A stretch of 64,000 nucleotides of DNA, from positions 310,001-374,000 of the forward strand of contig NZ_FNJC01000002.1 of the NCBI RefSeq assembly GCF_900104305.1, read 5' to 3'. Below are positions 36,979 through 45,450 of this stretch, in pieces. The translations under genes and the position numbers were made by a program. Below the pieces are notes generated by a model. It was not told where the DNA came from. It made no database searches and was given only the letters and a program-made list of their open reading frames with translations. This DNA is from Filomicrobium insigne (GTDB lineage Bacteria > Pseudomonadota > Alphaproteobacteria > Rhizobiales > Hyphomicrobiaceae). Each line of letters begins with the position of its first letter. The first letter of the stretch is position 1.

Positions 36979-37401
36979 CTAGCGGCTAAGGCGCATATAG
37001 CCGGACGCCCCGCCACCATCCAGCGACGCACTCAGCCGGCTGCCGCGCAAGGTAATGAAGATGGAACCCGAATAGTTGTATTCGGCATTGTGGAAGCTAC
37101 CGGAATACTTGTTCGATCCGACCCGCCGGATAACGGCCGTCTGCACAGCACGCCCTGACGGCGTCGCACACACGGCATGCATATTATAGCTCTCACTGGA
37201 ATAGCGGTTGAAACGTACGCGGCACCGGACCTGTTGGGAGTCCCCCGAGGGCAGCATGACCGTCCCCACACCGTTCCAGGATCCACCCAGATCAGACTTG
37301 CGGCTTTGCGCTGGCGCCGCCGCGGTAATTGCAAATAACGCAACCACGGCGTAGATCGCGGCAACATACAATGAATGAATTCGGGACATGAAAGAGCTCA
37401 T
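36979..37401 (-). CDS. Small secreted protein of unknown function
   Basis: A 140-residue protein with a signal peptide (to about 34, AAAPAQS) and a body rich in Gly, Ser and Tyr with short alternating strands (GSWNGVGTVMLPSG, YSGSFHNAEYNYSGSIF), which suggests a small beta-barrel or lipocalin-like fold. Two cysteines (VRCRV and AVCATP) could form a disulfide. The ATG at 37401 has GAGG eight bases upstream. It is antisense-oriented between uvrC and pgsA, breaking the uvrC-pgsA-moaDE series. Confidence 0.72.
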   Translation of the reverse strand: MSSFMSRIHSLYVAAIYAVVALFAITAAAPAQSRKSDLGGSWNGVGTVMLPSGDSQQVRCRVRFNRYSSESYNMHAVCATPSGRAVQTAVIRRVGSNKYSGSFHNAEYNYSGSIFITLRGSRLSASLDGGGASGYMRLSR

Positions 37402-37593
37402 AGCCAAACCTCGCTTGCAACTGCTCAGGTTCTAAAGCCGTTTCGCCACCTCCCCGTTCCAAATTATGCACCACTATCTCAGACGCACCTACAGATATTC
37501 AGGCCGCTCAGAACGACCTCCCAGCTGGAGAGAACTGACGAAGAGAGCGCCTCACCATTGACGTCGCCTTCAGGTGATGCTCTTTCCAGCTTC

Positions 37594-38190
37594 ATGCTTC
37601 ACTCTGCGTCGCGCGCCACTGTGCTGAACATTCCCAACTGTCTGACTTTCGCCCGCATCCTTGCGGTGCCTGCGCTGGTGCTGGCCCTCTACTATCTTGA
37701 TCCAGTTACAGCTCATTGGACGGCATTCGCAATTTTCGTGCTGGCCTCAATTACGGACTGGCTGGATGGATATCTGGCCCGCATCTGGAGCCAACAATCG
37801 CTCATCGGCGCAATGTTCGATCCGATCGCGGATAAGTTGCTGGTGGGCGCCACCCTCATGATGCTCATCGCGGATGGCACGCTTTCCGGAACGGCCGTAT
37901 TCGCCGCCGTGATCATCTTGTGCCGTGAAATACTTGTTTCCGGGCTTCGCGAGTTTCTCGCCGGTCTTCAGGTAAGGGTACTCGTAACGCAATTAGCCAA
38001 GCTTAAGACGGTCCTGCAGATGGTGGCATTGGCCTTGTTGCTTGCCGGTCCGGCCATGGGCGGCCCGACGTCGCTCACCATGCAGGCGGGGCTCGTCTTG
38101 CTATGGCTGGCGGCTATACTTACCCTCTGGACAGGCAGTGATTACCTAAGTGCCGCAATCCGGCATGCAACGAGTGAACGAAATGACTGA
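37594..38190 (+). CDS. pgsA: CDP-diacylglycerol-glycerol-3-phosphate 3-phosphatidyltransferase
   Basis: PgsA makes phosphatidylglycerol phosphate in the inner membrane. The 198-residue protein shows the CDP-alcohol phosphotransferase signature D-x2-DG-x2-AR-x8-G-x3-D-x3-D (DWLDGYLAR ... GAMFDPIAD), the LNIPNCLTFARI start, and several membrane helices. The frame is open further upstream, but that part runs into the oppositely oriented 36979-37401 gene and lacks family features, so I chose the ATG at 37594. Its stop overlaps the moaD start by eight bases, so the genes are coupled. Confidence 0.94.
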   Translation: MLHSASRATVLNIPNCLTFARILAVPALVLALYYLDPVTAHWTAFAIFVLASITDWLDGYLARIWSQQSLIGAMFDPIADKLLVGATLMMLIADGTLSGTAVFAAVIILCREILVSGLREFLAGLQVRVLVTQLAKLKTVLQMVALALLLAGPAMGGPTSLTMQAGLVLLWLAAILTLWTGSDYLSAAIRHATSERND

Positions 38191-38455
38191 AAATTCAAAA
38201 CCCATCAAACTCATGTATTTCGCCTGGGTGCGCGAAAAGGTGGGCCGCGCCGAAGAACACATCGAACCACCCGAAGATATCGCAACGGTCGGCGATCTCA
38301 TGGGCTGGCTCAAGGGCCGCGGTCCCGAGTATGCCGCCGCTTTCGAACGCGCCGATGTAATCCGCGCGGCAATCGACCACACGCACGCCCGCTCCGACGC
38401 GCCCATCGCCAGTGCCCGCGAAATCGCGTTTTTTCCGCCCGTGACAGGGGGCTGA
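38183..38455 (+). CDS. moaD: Molybdopterin synthase sulfur carrier subunit
   Basis: The 90-residue ubiquitin-fold protein ends in the obligatory Gly-Gly (PPVTGG), which carries the thiocarboxylate used by molybdopterin synthase. KLMYFAWVREKVG and IAFFPPVTGG are family motifs. The ATG at 38183 overlaps the pgsA stop; an upstream ATG in the frame lies deeper within pgsA. moaE follows after 4 bases. Confidence 0.95.
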   Translation: MTENSKPIKLMYFAWVREKVGRAEEHIEPPEDIATVGDLMGWLKGRGPEYAAAFERADVIRAAIDHTHARSDAPIASAREIAFFPPVTGG

Positions 38456-38459
38456 CCTA

Positions 38460-38933
38460 ATGGCCGTCCGCGTCCAGACTGACGATTTCGACGTCGGTGC
38501 CGAAACGAAGGTGTTGACCAAAGGGCGCACCGACATCGGCGCCGTCGTGACATTCACGGGTACAGTGCGCGGAAACACACCCGATACCCCGATTTCGTCG
38601 ATGACGTTGGAACATTACCCCGGCATGACGGAAACCGAACTCGAGCGTGTTGAAGCGGAAGCGGCAGCCCGTTGGCCACTAGCTGCCAGTCTTATCATTC
38701 ACCGCTACGGCACGTTGAAGCCGGGCGACAACATCGTACTCGTCATCACCGCGTCCGCCCACCGGCAGGCAGCCTTCCAGGCCGCCGAATTCCTGATGGA
38801 CTACCTGAAGTCCCGCGCACCTTTCTGGAAAAAAGAGACCGATGATGAGGGGCGCGGTGAATGGGTTGATGCGCGCGAATCCGATGACAAGGCTGCAGCT
38901 CGCTGGCAGACACCCAGCAAAGTAATTACCTAA
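38460..38933 (+). CDS. moaE: Molybdopterin synthase catalytic subunit
   Basis: MoaE transfers sulfur from MoaD to precursor Z to make molybdopterin. The 157-residue protein carries GAVVTFTGTVRGNT, TLEHYPGMTE, IIHRYGTLKPGDNIVLV and the catalytic Lys pair in LKSRAPFWKKE. Normal length. Together with moaD it forms the synthase heterotetramer. A 177-base gap follows before the amidase gene. Confidence 0.96.
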   Translation: MAVRVQTDDFDVGAETKVLTKGRTDIGAVVTFTGTVRGNTPDTPISSMTLEHYPGMTETELERVEAEAAARWPLAASLIIHRYGTLKPGDNIVLVITASAHRQAAFQAAEFLMDYLKSRAPFWKKETDDEGRGEWVDARESDDKAAARWQTPSKVIT

Positions 38934-39110
38934 CATTAACTAAAAACAAGAACGAAATCAGTGGCTTAAGGAGTCAGCGAATCCGTTTGGCTTTGGCACA
39001 GCCATTAACGTTAAGCCTTCGTTAACCCGCATACGTTAAGACAAGTAAAAACCCGATGAAGACCCGGAAATAGCCATCTTCAGCGGGAATATTACCGGTC
39101 TCGATTCCAA

Positions 39111-40445
39111 ATGAACCGTATCGCGTTAGACGGGGGTCCAGCCGAAATGGGTTTACGGTTTGAGCGCTCCATTGCGGGTGCGCTCGTTCTTGGTGTAGCT
39201 TCAATATTCTTAAGCGCGGCGGCTTCAGCGGCGCCACAAGCCGCGCCTGCAAACCAGGCTGCGCCTGCGCAATCCGCTCCACACCCCGACCAAAAACGCA
39301 CGCGCTTCATCATCGCGCTGGAACGCCGCAGCACCTATCAGGTGTTCTCGCTGGCCAATCCTAATCGCGTGGTCGTGGAGCTGCCCGCCGTCGGCCTTCG
39401 CCTACCACCGCTTCCGAAAAACGGTCCGGTAGGTCTGGTAAGCGGCTTTCGGGGAGGCCGCTCCGGCCCCAAGAAGTCAAAGGTTATCATCCGCGTCACA
39501 GAGCCGGTCTTCGTCGAAACGGCGAAGCTGGAGATGAAAGACGGCAAGGAGCCCCAGCTCGTTCTCGATATCGTCTCGCTCGCCTCGGCGCCCGTCACAC
39601 CAGTGCACACCGCGAGCGCAGCTCCGGCTCCAAAACCCGAACCCGATTTTGATAAACCATTCGGATTGGGCGCCTCCGACCTCTTGCCGCGCCCGCCGCA
39701 ACCTGCACAGCGACCGGATGCCATCGAAAAGCGCACCGCAAAGCAGCTCATCGTCATAGATCCGGGACACGGTGGACATGACTCCGGCGCCCAGAAAAAC
39801 GGTGTCGTTGAGAAAGATGTGGTCCTCGCGTTCAGCCATACCCTACGCAAGAAGCTCGAAGAATCGGGCCGCTACCGCGTACTGATGACTCGCGAAACCG
39901 ATGAGTTTATCCCGCTCGGAGACCGCACAGCCTTTGCCGAACAGCACAATGCGAGCCTCTTTATCGCGGTTCACGCGGATTACGCGCGTTCATCGGCGCG
40001 CGGGGCAACGATCTACTCGCTTCGTCCGTCTGTCGCCGAGCGGCTGAAATCGAGCGCACGTGCGCGAGCCTCCGACATCGACATCCCCGAAAGCAAATTC
40101 GCAGCAATCGACGCGCGGGATTCTGACATCGTCAAACGCATGCTTGCCGACCGTGCAACCGCCGCCGTCGAGGTCACGCACCACCGTACAGACCTCTTCT
40201 CGCGCTCCGTCGTCGAATATATGGGGGACTCGACCAACCTGCGCAGCAACCCTCACAAGACAGCTGCCTTCAAGGTTCTGAAATCTGCGCTTGTACCTTC
40301 AGTTCTGATCGAGCTGGCCTACGTCACCAACAAGAGTGACGCAAAGCTGCTCATGTCTGAAAGCTGGCGCCGGAAGGTATCTGACTCCATCGCTGAGGCC
40401 GTCGACAACTACTTCGCCTTGAGCATCGCAAAGATCCCGATGTAA
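39111..40445 (+). CDS. N-acetylmuramoyl-L-alanine amidase with AMIN domain
   Basis: The 444-residue protein has an N-terminal signal region, an AMIN domain (about 60-150, peptidoglycan-binding, used for septal targeting), a Pro/Ala-rich linker, and a C-terminal amidase_3 domain from about 215. The zinc ligands are in DPGHGGHDSG (His), VVEKD (Glu) and IAVHADY (His), and the catalytic Glu in LIELAYVTNK. This is the AmiC-type architecture that cuts septal peptidoglycan during daughter-cell separation. It has a strong terminator of its own, so it is probably monocistronic. Confidence 0.93.
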   Translation: MNRIALDGGPAEMGLRFERSIAGALVLGVASIFLSAAASAAPQAAPANQAAPAQSAPHPDQKRTRFIIALERRSTYQVFSLANPNRVVVELPAVGLRLPPLPKNGPVGLVSGFRGGRSGPKKSKVIIRVTEPVFVETAKLEMKDGKEPQLVLDIVSLASAPVTPVHTASAAPAPKPEPDFDKPFGLGASDLLPRPPQPAQRPDAIEKRTAKQLIVIDPGHGGHDSGAQKNGVVEKDVVLAFSHTLRKKLEESGRYRVLMTRETDEFIPLGDRTAFAEQHNASLFIAVHADYARSSARGATIYSLRPSVAERLKSSARARASDIDIPESKFAAIDARDSDIVKRMLADRATAAVEVTHHRTDLFSRSVVEYMGDSTNLRSNPHKTAAFKVLKSALVPSVLIELAYVTNKSDAKLLMSESWRRKVSDSIAEAVDNYFALSIAKIPM

Positions 40446-40479
40446 CGCGCAGTCGATTTACAGACATACCGAACAAACA

Positions 40480-40510
40480 AAAGGGCTGATCGTCCATCGA
40501 TCAGCCCTTT
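40480..40510 (+). terminator. Strong terminator after the amidase gene
   Basis: A perfect 13-pair stem (40480-40492 with 40498-40510, loop TCCAT) begins 35 bases after the stop codon; its last arm ends in TTT and is followed by GAATTT. The AAA at the base makes it usable from either side. Confidence 0.78.
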
Positions 40511-41144
40511 GAATTTATCTGGCCGGCCTACCCTCGCACTGGCTTACCGGCAAGGCTCAGTTAGGCGGGACTTGGAGGGTAATGCGGTTTGAGACGCCAG
40601 AGGAGTAACAACCAGTCGAATTCGAGATGACGCGGGTGGATCTGGAAAACTCGTGAAACAAATCTCAGCGGAACCAGACGTGGATGAAGGCGCGTCAGCA
40701 TGGGCCACTCCATCTTCGTGAAGGTGCCGCGACCGAGGCCCAACCAAGGGCGACCAAACGGCAGCATCGCAGCGCACGCTCCACCCCGCTCAGCCGGGGA
40801 CGGCTGGCATGGAGACGACTACAATGTCTGAAATTCGGCTGTCGAGGCGATCCAGGATGCGATTGTGAGAAGGCAGTGCCTGTAAGGCTGCCGAACGCTC
40901 CCTCGGGTGGGGTCATCCGTACCCACCACGCGCTCGGCAAGTGCCAGCCGGACTTGTGCCGGCCTGTTAACGGCAACAACAAGGGCAATTGCCCCCCTTT
41001 TGTCCTTAACGCGCACTCTCGCAGGCGCCACCACACAGCGGTGGCAAGGACTAACTCCTCACGAGTCAACAACTTAAATGATTCGCCCCGTATTTTCATG
41101 GGCATTGTGCGGCGCACGCTGATCAACACCGCAGGCGCGTAAAG
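40511..41144 (-). pseudogene. Gene-free region with a possible decayed - strand gene
   Basis: No intact gene is visible in these 634 bases, yet protein-like - strand sequence can be followed by changing frame. In one frame RVKDKRGAIALVVAVNRPAQ and VRLALAERVVGTDDP (about 41030-40912) read well; shifting frame gives HNRILDRLDSRISDIVVVS up to a stop near 40801; a third stretch (FTKMEWPMLTRLHPRL, 40705-40561) follows in the first frame. This may be a frameshifted remnant or chance. Short hairpins (for example GGGCAATTGCCC followed by CCCTTTT at 40983) also occur. I cannot name any gene it came from. Confidence 0.3.
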
Positions 41145-41173
41145 GCCGCAGCCCTTTTTTATAGGGCCGCGGC
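41145..41173 (-). terminator. Terminator after rpoH
   Basis: An 11-pair stem (41163-41173 with 41145-41155, one G-U, A/T-rich loop) lies seven bases beyond the rpoH stop codon. The - strand tail after the stem is only CTTT, so the T-run is weak, but position and stem strength fit. Confidence 0.55.
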
Positions 41174-41179
41174 AGGCAT

Positions 41180-42067
41180 TTAAGCCTCTTCGCGCTCAGC
41201 CTCTAGGGCTGCTTTCTGAACCGCCTTCTGAACCTTCTCGAAGGCACGCACCTCGATCTGTCGAATACGCTCGCGGCTCACGCCAAACTCACCAGACAGA
41301 TCTTCAAGCGTCGAAGGATCTTCAGCCAATCTCCGGGCCTCGAAAATCCTCCGCTCCCGCTCATTGAGAGTCGAAAGCGCCTCGGACAGATAGCTGCGGC
41401 GCATGCCGAGCTCTTCCTGTTCCGCAAGCTGCTCTTCCTGATCCGGAGCATCATCAACGAGCCAATCCTGCCATTCACCCGAATCCGGTTCAGCACGGAG
41501 CGGAGCATTGAGCGAAGCATCACCACCCAGACGCCGATTCATCGAAATCACGTCTTCTTCGGTAACGCCGAGCTTCGTTGCGATCGCCTTCACCTGGTCA
41601 GGGCGCAGGTCCCCGTCCTCCAGAGCCTGCAACTGGCTCTTGGCCCGGCGCAGGTTGAAGAAGAGCTTCTTCTGCGCCGCTGTGGTGCCCATCTTCACAA
41701 GGCTCCACGAACGCAGGATGTACTCCTGGATCGAAGCACGGATCCACCACATCGCGTAGGTCGCGAGGCGGAACCCGCGATCCGGATCGAAACGCTTCAC
41801 CGCTTGCATCAAGCCGACGTTGCCCTCGGAGATCACCTCACCGATCGGCAAACCGTAGCCGCGATAGCCCATCGCAATCCGGGCAACTAAGCGAAGGTGC
41901 GACGTGACGAGCTTGTGAGCCGCTTCGGAATCTTCATGTTCCTGCCACCGCTTGGCGAGCATGAACTCCTCGTCCGGCTCGAGCATCGGGAATTTGCGGA
42001 TTTCTTCCATGTACCGGGACAGTCCAACCGATCCGCCGCTGACTGTCGGAAGAGTTTTACTGGCCAT
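41180..42067 (-). CDS. rpoH: RNA polymerase heat-shock sigma factor (sigma-32)
   Basis: The 295-residue protein has sigma-70-family region 2 (EGNVGLMQAVKRFDP, ATYAMWWIRASIQEYIL), the RpoH box QKKLFFNLRR (about 131-140) found only in sigma-32, and region 4.2 (FGVSRERIRQIEVRA). It directs transcription of chaperone and protease genes after heat or envelope stress. The ATG has AAAGTGGGG upstream. The rluD-rpoH order is typical of alphaproteobacteria. Confidence 0.97.
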   Translation of the reverse strand: MASKTLPTVSGGSVGLSRYMEEIRKFPMLEPDEEFMLAKRWQEHEDSEAAHKLVTSHLRLVARIAMGYRGYGLPIGEVISEGNVGLMQAVKRFDPDRGFRLATYAMWWIRASIQEYILRSWSLVKMGTTAAQKKLFFNLRRAKSQLQALEDGDLRPDQVKAIATKLGVTEEDVISMNRRLGGDASLNAPLRAEPDSGEWQDWLVDDAPDQEEQLAEQEELGMRRSYLSEALSTLNERERRIFEARRLAEDPSTLEDLSGEFGVSRERIRQIEVRAFEKVQKAVQKAALEAEREEA

Positions 42068-42472
42068 CGCGTAACCCCACTTTCCAATGCCCGCCGACCA
42101 CCATTGTCGGCTCTAGCAAACGTTTCGAAGGCGCCCAGTCCGTTGCAATGGCCTGGAATGTATTTAAGTGCTTATCCAAACAACGCGCGCCCAGCAATGA
42201 ACATTGCCGTGTTATTGACGTAACAAGCCGTCACAACTCCTTGAAGTGATACGCAGTTCTTCGCATTCGGTTCCCTCTCAAGAAGTGATCGGACCGATAA
42301 GCTAATCTGTAGCTGACGACATCTGCGAGAATTGCCATTTGCCGGTCGAGTAGCGGCCGGGAATGGCTATTCGCCAAATCCCATTTCAGCGGAATTCATT
42401 CTAGCACGAACTTCAGCGTCCGTGCACGCACGGTCGCTTAGCCCCAATATTGTTTTAAGCCATGTTCCAGGT
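42068..42472. other. Intergenic region between rluD and rpoH
   Basis: 405 bases without a credible gene. It should contain the rpoH promoters, on the - strand. A GTTATTGACGTAAC near-palindrome lies at 42212-42225, and a CTTGAA-like element near 42240, but I cannot assign a full sigma-32 or sigma-70 promoter with confidence. Confidence 0.45.
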
Positions 42473-43525
42473 TCAGTTTCCGGCTTCCAGGCATTCAACA
42501 AGCCGGACCATATCGTCGGGCAAAGGGCTCTCAAATGAGAGCTGTTCGCCGGTAACCGGGTGTTCAAACGCCAATTCTGCGGCGTGTAGAGCTTGTCGCC
42601 CCAACCTCTCGAGTGCCGTTCGCGCTGCTGGCCCTAGCCGACGCGCGCTCGCTTTGAAGCCACTACCATAAACCGGATCCCCCAGAACTGGATGCCTGAT
42701 ATGCGCCAAATGCACGCGAATTTGATGTGTGCGGCCTGTTTCGAGCACCAAACGCATCAGCGAAACGAGTTTCGGCGCAGAAGGAGCATCGAACGTCCGC
42801 AGAACCTCATAATGGGTCACCGCGTGCCGACCTTCCTCAGGTGCGACAACAGCCATTTTTGTGCGGTTTTGCGGACTGCGGCCCAGATTCGCCTCGATTT
42901 GCCCCCGATTGCGATCGGGCTCTCCCCAGGACAACGCGATATAGGAACGGCGTAACCGCCCATCAAGTCCATGAGACACGAACTGCTCAGCCAGACCTTG
43001 GTGAGTTGCATCGTCTTTTGCGACCACTAAAAGCCCTGAAGTATCTTTGTCGAGCCGATGCACGATCCCTTGCCGTTCTGGCCCGCCAACAGCAGAGAGA
43101 CTCTCGCCGCAATGCGCGATAAGCGCATTAACCAGCGTCCCGGAGGAATGCCCGGCTCCAGGATGCACAACGAGTCCGGCCGGTTTGTCTACGACAATGA
43201 GATGCGCGTCTTCATAGACGATATTCAGCGCAATGGGCTGAGCACGCGGGGGTTCCGGCACAGCGTCAGGCACTATAATTCTATATGCCTCGTCGGCTTT
43301 GATACGCTCACCGGGATTGCTGAGAATCCGTCCACCGGACCAAACCGCTCCCTCCCGCACGAGCGCCTGGATACGCGAGCGGCTGAAGTTTGGAAGCTTC
43401 CCCACAAGCCACTTATCGATCCGCTCACCGACGTCTTCGGCTGAAGCGAAAAACTCGCGCGCGTCGCTCTCCGCCGTCTTGTCTTCATCCACCTTCACGA
43501 ATTTCTCTTTCACCTGCGGATACAC
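42473..43525 (-). CDS. rluD: 23S rRNA pseudouridine synthase, RluD type
   Basis: RluD modifies U1911, U1915 and U1917 in helix 69 of 23S rRNA. The 350-residue protein has an N-terminal S4 RNA-binding domain (about 30-90, ERIDKWLVGKLPNFSRSRIQ) and a catalytic domain with the nucleophilic Asp159 in VHRLDKDTSGLLVVAK, plus GRTHQIRVHLAHIRHPVLGD. Length and motifs match RluD; RluC is the alternative, but adjacency to rpoH favours RluD. It is transcribed towards rpoH on the same strand. Confidence 0.93.
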   Translation of the reverse strand: MYPQVKEKFVKVDEDKTAESDAREFFASAEDVGERIDKWLVGKLPNFSRSRIQALVREGAVWSGGRILSNPGERIKADEAYRIIVPDAVPEPPRAQPIALNIVYEDAHLIVVDKPAGLVVHPGAGHSSGTLVNALIAHCGESLSAVGGPERQGIVHRLDKDTSGLLVVAKDDATHQGLAEQFVSHGLDGRLRRSYIALSWGEPDRNRGQIEANLGRSPQNRTKMAVVAPEEGRHAVTHYEVLRTFDAPSAPKLVSLMRLVLETGRTHQIRVHLAHIRHPVLGDPVYGSGFKASARRLGPAARTALERLGRQALHAAELAFEHPVTGEQLSFESPLPDDMVRLVECLEAGN

Positions 43526-43603
43526 GTAACGCGCACGCCACGTGAGCCGGACGTTTTTTCAATCATGCGCCAAAACAGAACGCGACGTGTCGATTCTATT
43601 TCC

Positions 43604-43632
43604 TTGATCAGCGAAGCAGCCTAAACTATACG
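43604..43632 (+). promoter_or_regulatory. Probable promoter of tRNA-Glu
   Basis: TTGATC (43604-43609) and TATACG (43627-43632) are separated by 17 bases and end 24 bases before the tRNA. Both boxes are fair matches to sigma-70 consensus. Confidence 0.55.
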
Positions 43633-43655
43633 AGCCGTCTGCCAACAGTGCACAC

Positions 43656-43731
43656 GTCCCGTTCGTCTAGTGGCCTAGGACGCCAGCCTCTCACGTTGGA
43701 AACACGGGTTCGAGTCCCGTACGGGGCGCCA
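43656..43731 (+). tRNA. tRNA-Glu (anticodon CTC)
   Basis: A 76-base cloverleaf with encoded CCA end (43729-43731). The acceptor stem GTCCCGT pairs with ACGGGGC (one G-U), the anticodon stem CCAGC/GTTGG encloses the loop CTCTCAC with anticodon CTC at 43690-43692, and the T arm CGGGTTCGAGTCCCG is perfect. CTC decodes GAG, so this is the minor glutamate isoacceptor that supplements the TTC-anticodon tRNA. It stands alone, downstream of and divergent from rluD. Confidence 0.96.
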
Positions 43732-44020
43732 CTATATTTGTTTTTATTTATTTTCCGCCGATCTGAGCCAGAAGAACCTAGTCCATACCCGACTCGGCTC
43801 TACGATTTACTGAGCCGAGAAAGCCATCGCGCTTCGATTGTGAGCGGGAGACATGGAAGAACTGGGTAAGTTCCCGTGCTGGCTTTTCTCACCACAGTTG
43901 GATTTGATGTCACCGATGCGCCAGTGCAGGATCTATAGCCCTGAGAGCAATTCGGAAATTCACAAGACATTCTAATCGGAGACCTTCTCCTGCTTGTCGT
44001 CCGGCTGCGAAAGATAGCCC

Positions 44021-44728
44021 ATGTCCCACAATGGACCTTCCTCCATTCTCGTATTTGACGTGAATGAAACCCTGCTCGATATCACGACGCTCGAACCTCT
44101 GTTTGATCGCGTCTTCGACGACCCGGCGATTTTGAGAGAATGGTTCGCGCAGCTTGTCCTCTACTCCCAGACCATGACCCTGTCGGGCCTGTACACGCCA
44201 TTTGGCGAATTGGGCGCGGGAGCGCTCCGCATGCTCGCGTCAATTCACGGAAAGACGCTCGTCGACAGCGACATCGATGAACTGAAGGAGCGGATGAACG
44301 CGATGCCGGCGCATGCCGATGTCGTGCCGGCGCTAGCACGGCTACGCGATGCAGGATTTCGGCTTGTGACACTGACAAATTCAGCGAGCGCAGCTTCGCC
44401 AACACCACTTGAATGTGCAGGTATCGCCGAATTCTTTGAACGCTCCTTCAGCGTCGACGCGGTTCAAAAATTCAAACCAGCCCCCGAAGTCTACCGACTG
44501 GTCGCTGAAAAATTGCACGTCGAGCTATCTGACATTTGCCTCATCGCGTGCCATGTCTGGGATACGATTGGTGCGCAGGCTGCTGGCTGTCGTGGCGCCC
44601 TCATTACACGCCCTCACAATGCCGTTCTGCCGGCGGCACGAGTGCCGATCCCTGATCTGATTGCGCCAGATCTGAGCGACCTCGCCGATCAAATCATTAA
44701 GCGCTGGCAGACTCAGACCACACGCTAA
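44021..44728 (+). CDS. Haloacid dehalogenase, type II (L-2-haloacid dehalogenase-like)
   Basis: The 235-residue HAD-superfamily protein has motif I VFDVNETLLD with the nucleophile Asp13, motif II LTNSAS, motif III KFKPAPEVYR and motif IV ACHVWDTIGAQ. VFDVNETLLD, the Asn in place of the second Asp, and the C2-free helical cap are marks of L-2-haloacid dehalogenases rather than phosphatases. In the cytoplasm it would hydrolyse 2-halo acids to 2-hydroxy acids, though many family members have other substrates. Its stop codon overlaps the end of the convergent methyltransferase gene. Confidence 0.9.
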   Translation: MSHNGPSSILVFDVNETLLDITTLEPLFDRVFDDPAILREWFAQLVLYSQTMTLSGLYTPFGELGAGALRMLASIHGKTLVDSDIDELKERMNAMPAHADVVPALARLRDAGFRLVTLTNSASAASPTPLECAGIAEFFERSFSVDAVQKFKPAPEVYRLVAEKLHVELSDICLIACHVWDTIGAQAAGCRGALITRPHNAVLPAARVPIPDLIAPDLSDLADQIIKRWQTQTTR

Positions 44729-45363
44729 CGCTTCCGCGCCACGAGAAACAATCGAGGATCCTTCCGCCCCGATCCGTGACGGCCACGCTCGATGATTTCA
44801 AATCCCGCCGCAGCAACCTCGCGCTCCAACTCCTCCGCTGAGAAAAACGCGACGTAGGGTGCTTTCCCGAAGAGCTGCATGACAGGGACTCCGAAACGAA
44901 CAATCGAACTCATTTCATTGAGGCACGGCGTCTTCGAGATAAAGAGCCCTCCTGGCTTCAGAATACGATGCACGCTCTTCAACGCGGCTTCGCGCTCATC
45001 GAGAAGGTGCAAAACATTGAAGCCCAAAGCCGCGTTGTAGGTCTCATCCGGCCACGGCAGATCATCAGGTGTCGCCACATCGAATGACACATTCGAGACG
45101 CCCTCGACCGCAACTTTCTCGCGCGCAATCGCGATCATTTCACTCGAGATATCGGTCGCGGCGATCTGCGCCACGGAAGGAGCAAGCCTGAGCGCCGTCG
45201 TCCCGGTTCCGCATCCGAATTCAAAAGCGACATCGGTATCTTTCAGGTAGTCGCGGGTACGCTCGAGCGTCCGGTCGTAGCCTGCCATATCGGAAATCGA
45301 ACCGGCGGCATATTTGCGCGCAGCACGATCCCAGAAGCGGGCATTGTTAAGGGTACGGAACAT
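44725..45363 (-). CDS. Class I SAM-dependent methyltransferase
   Basis: The 212-residue protein has the SAM-binding motif I EFGCGTGTTALRLA at about 49-62, the acidic motif II ATDISSEMI and the post-I DDLPWPDETYNAAL. This is a methyltransferase_11/25-type Rossmann fold. The C-terminal half (VMQLFGKAPYVAFFSAEEL) probably binds the acceptor, a small molecule by appearance. AGGAGG lies seven bases before the ATG. It is divergent from the LysR gene, and the intergenic region carries a palindrome, which makes control by that regulator plausible. Confidence 0.9.
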   Translation of the reverse strand: MFRTLNNARFWDRAARKYAAGSISDMAGYDRTLERTRDYLKDTDVAFEFGCGTGTTALRLAPSVAQIAATDISSEMIAIAREKVAVEGVSNVSFDVATPDDLPWPDETYNAALGFNVLHLLDEREAALKSVHRILKPGGLFISKTPCLNEMSSIVRFGVPVMQLFGKAPYVAFFSAEELEREVAAAGFEIIERGRHGSGRKDPRLFLVARKR

Positions 45364-45375
45364 GAGCAGCCTCCT

Positions 45376-45391
45376 GTGAGCCGCCGCTCAC
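45376..45391. promoter_or_regulatory. Palindrome between methyltransferase and LysR genes
   Basis: GTGAGC-CGCC-GCTCAC is a perfect six-base inverted repeat 13 bases before the methyltransferase start. It is directly upstream of the Shine-Dalgarno, so it would lie in the leader or at the promoter. It could be an operator or a leader hairpin. Confidence 0.4.
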
Positions 45392-45450
45392 TAGCATATG
45401 CGTGAAATTTTGAAATTGCGGAAAATTGCAAGTCACATATACAAAAATGC

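Noticed and set aside
43732-44020. Possible further tRNA or small gene after tRNA-Glu
   Set aside because: The T-rich stretch and short frames there show no cloverleaf and no credible coding signal.
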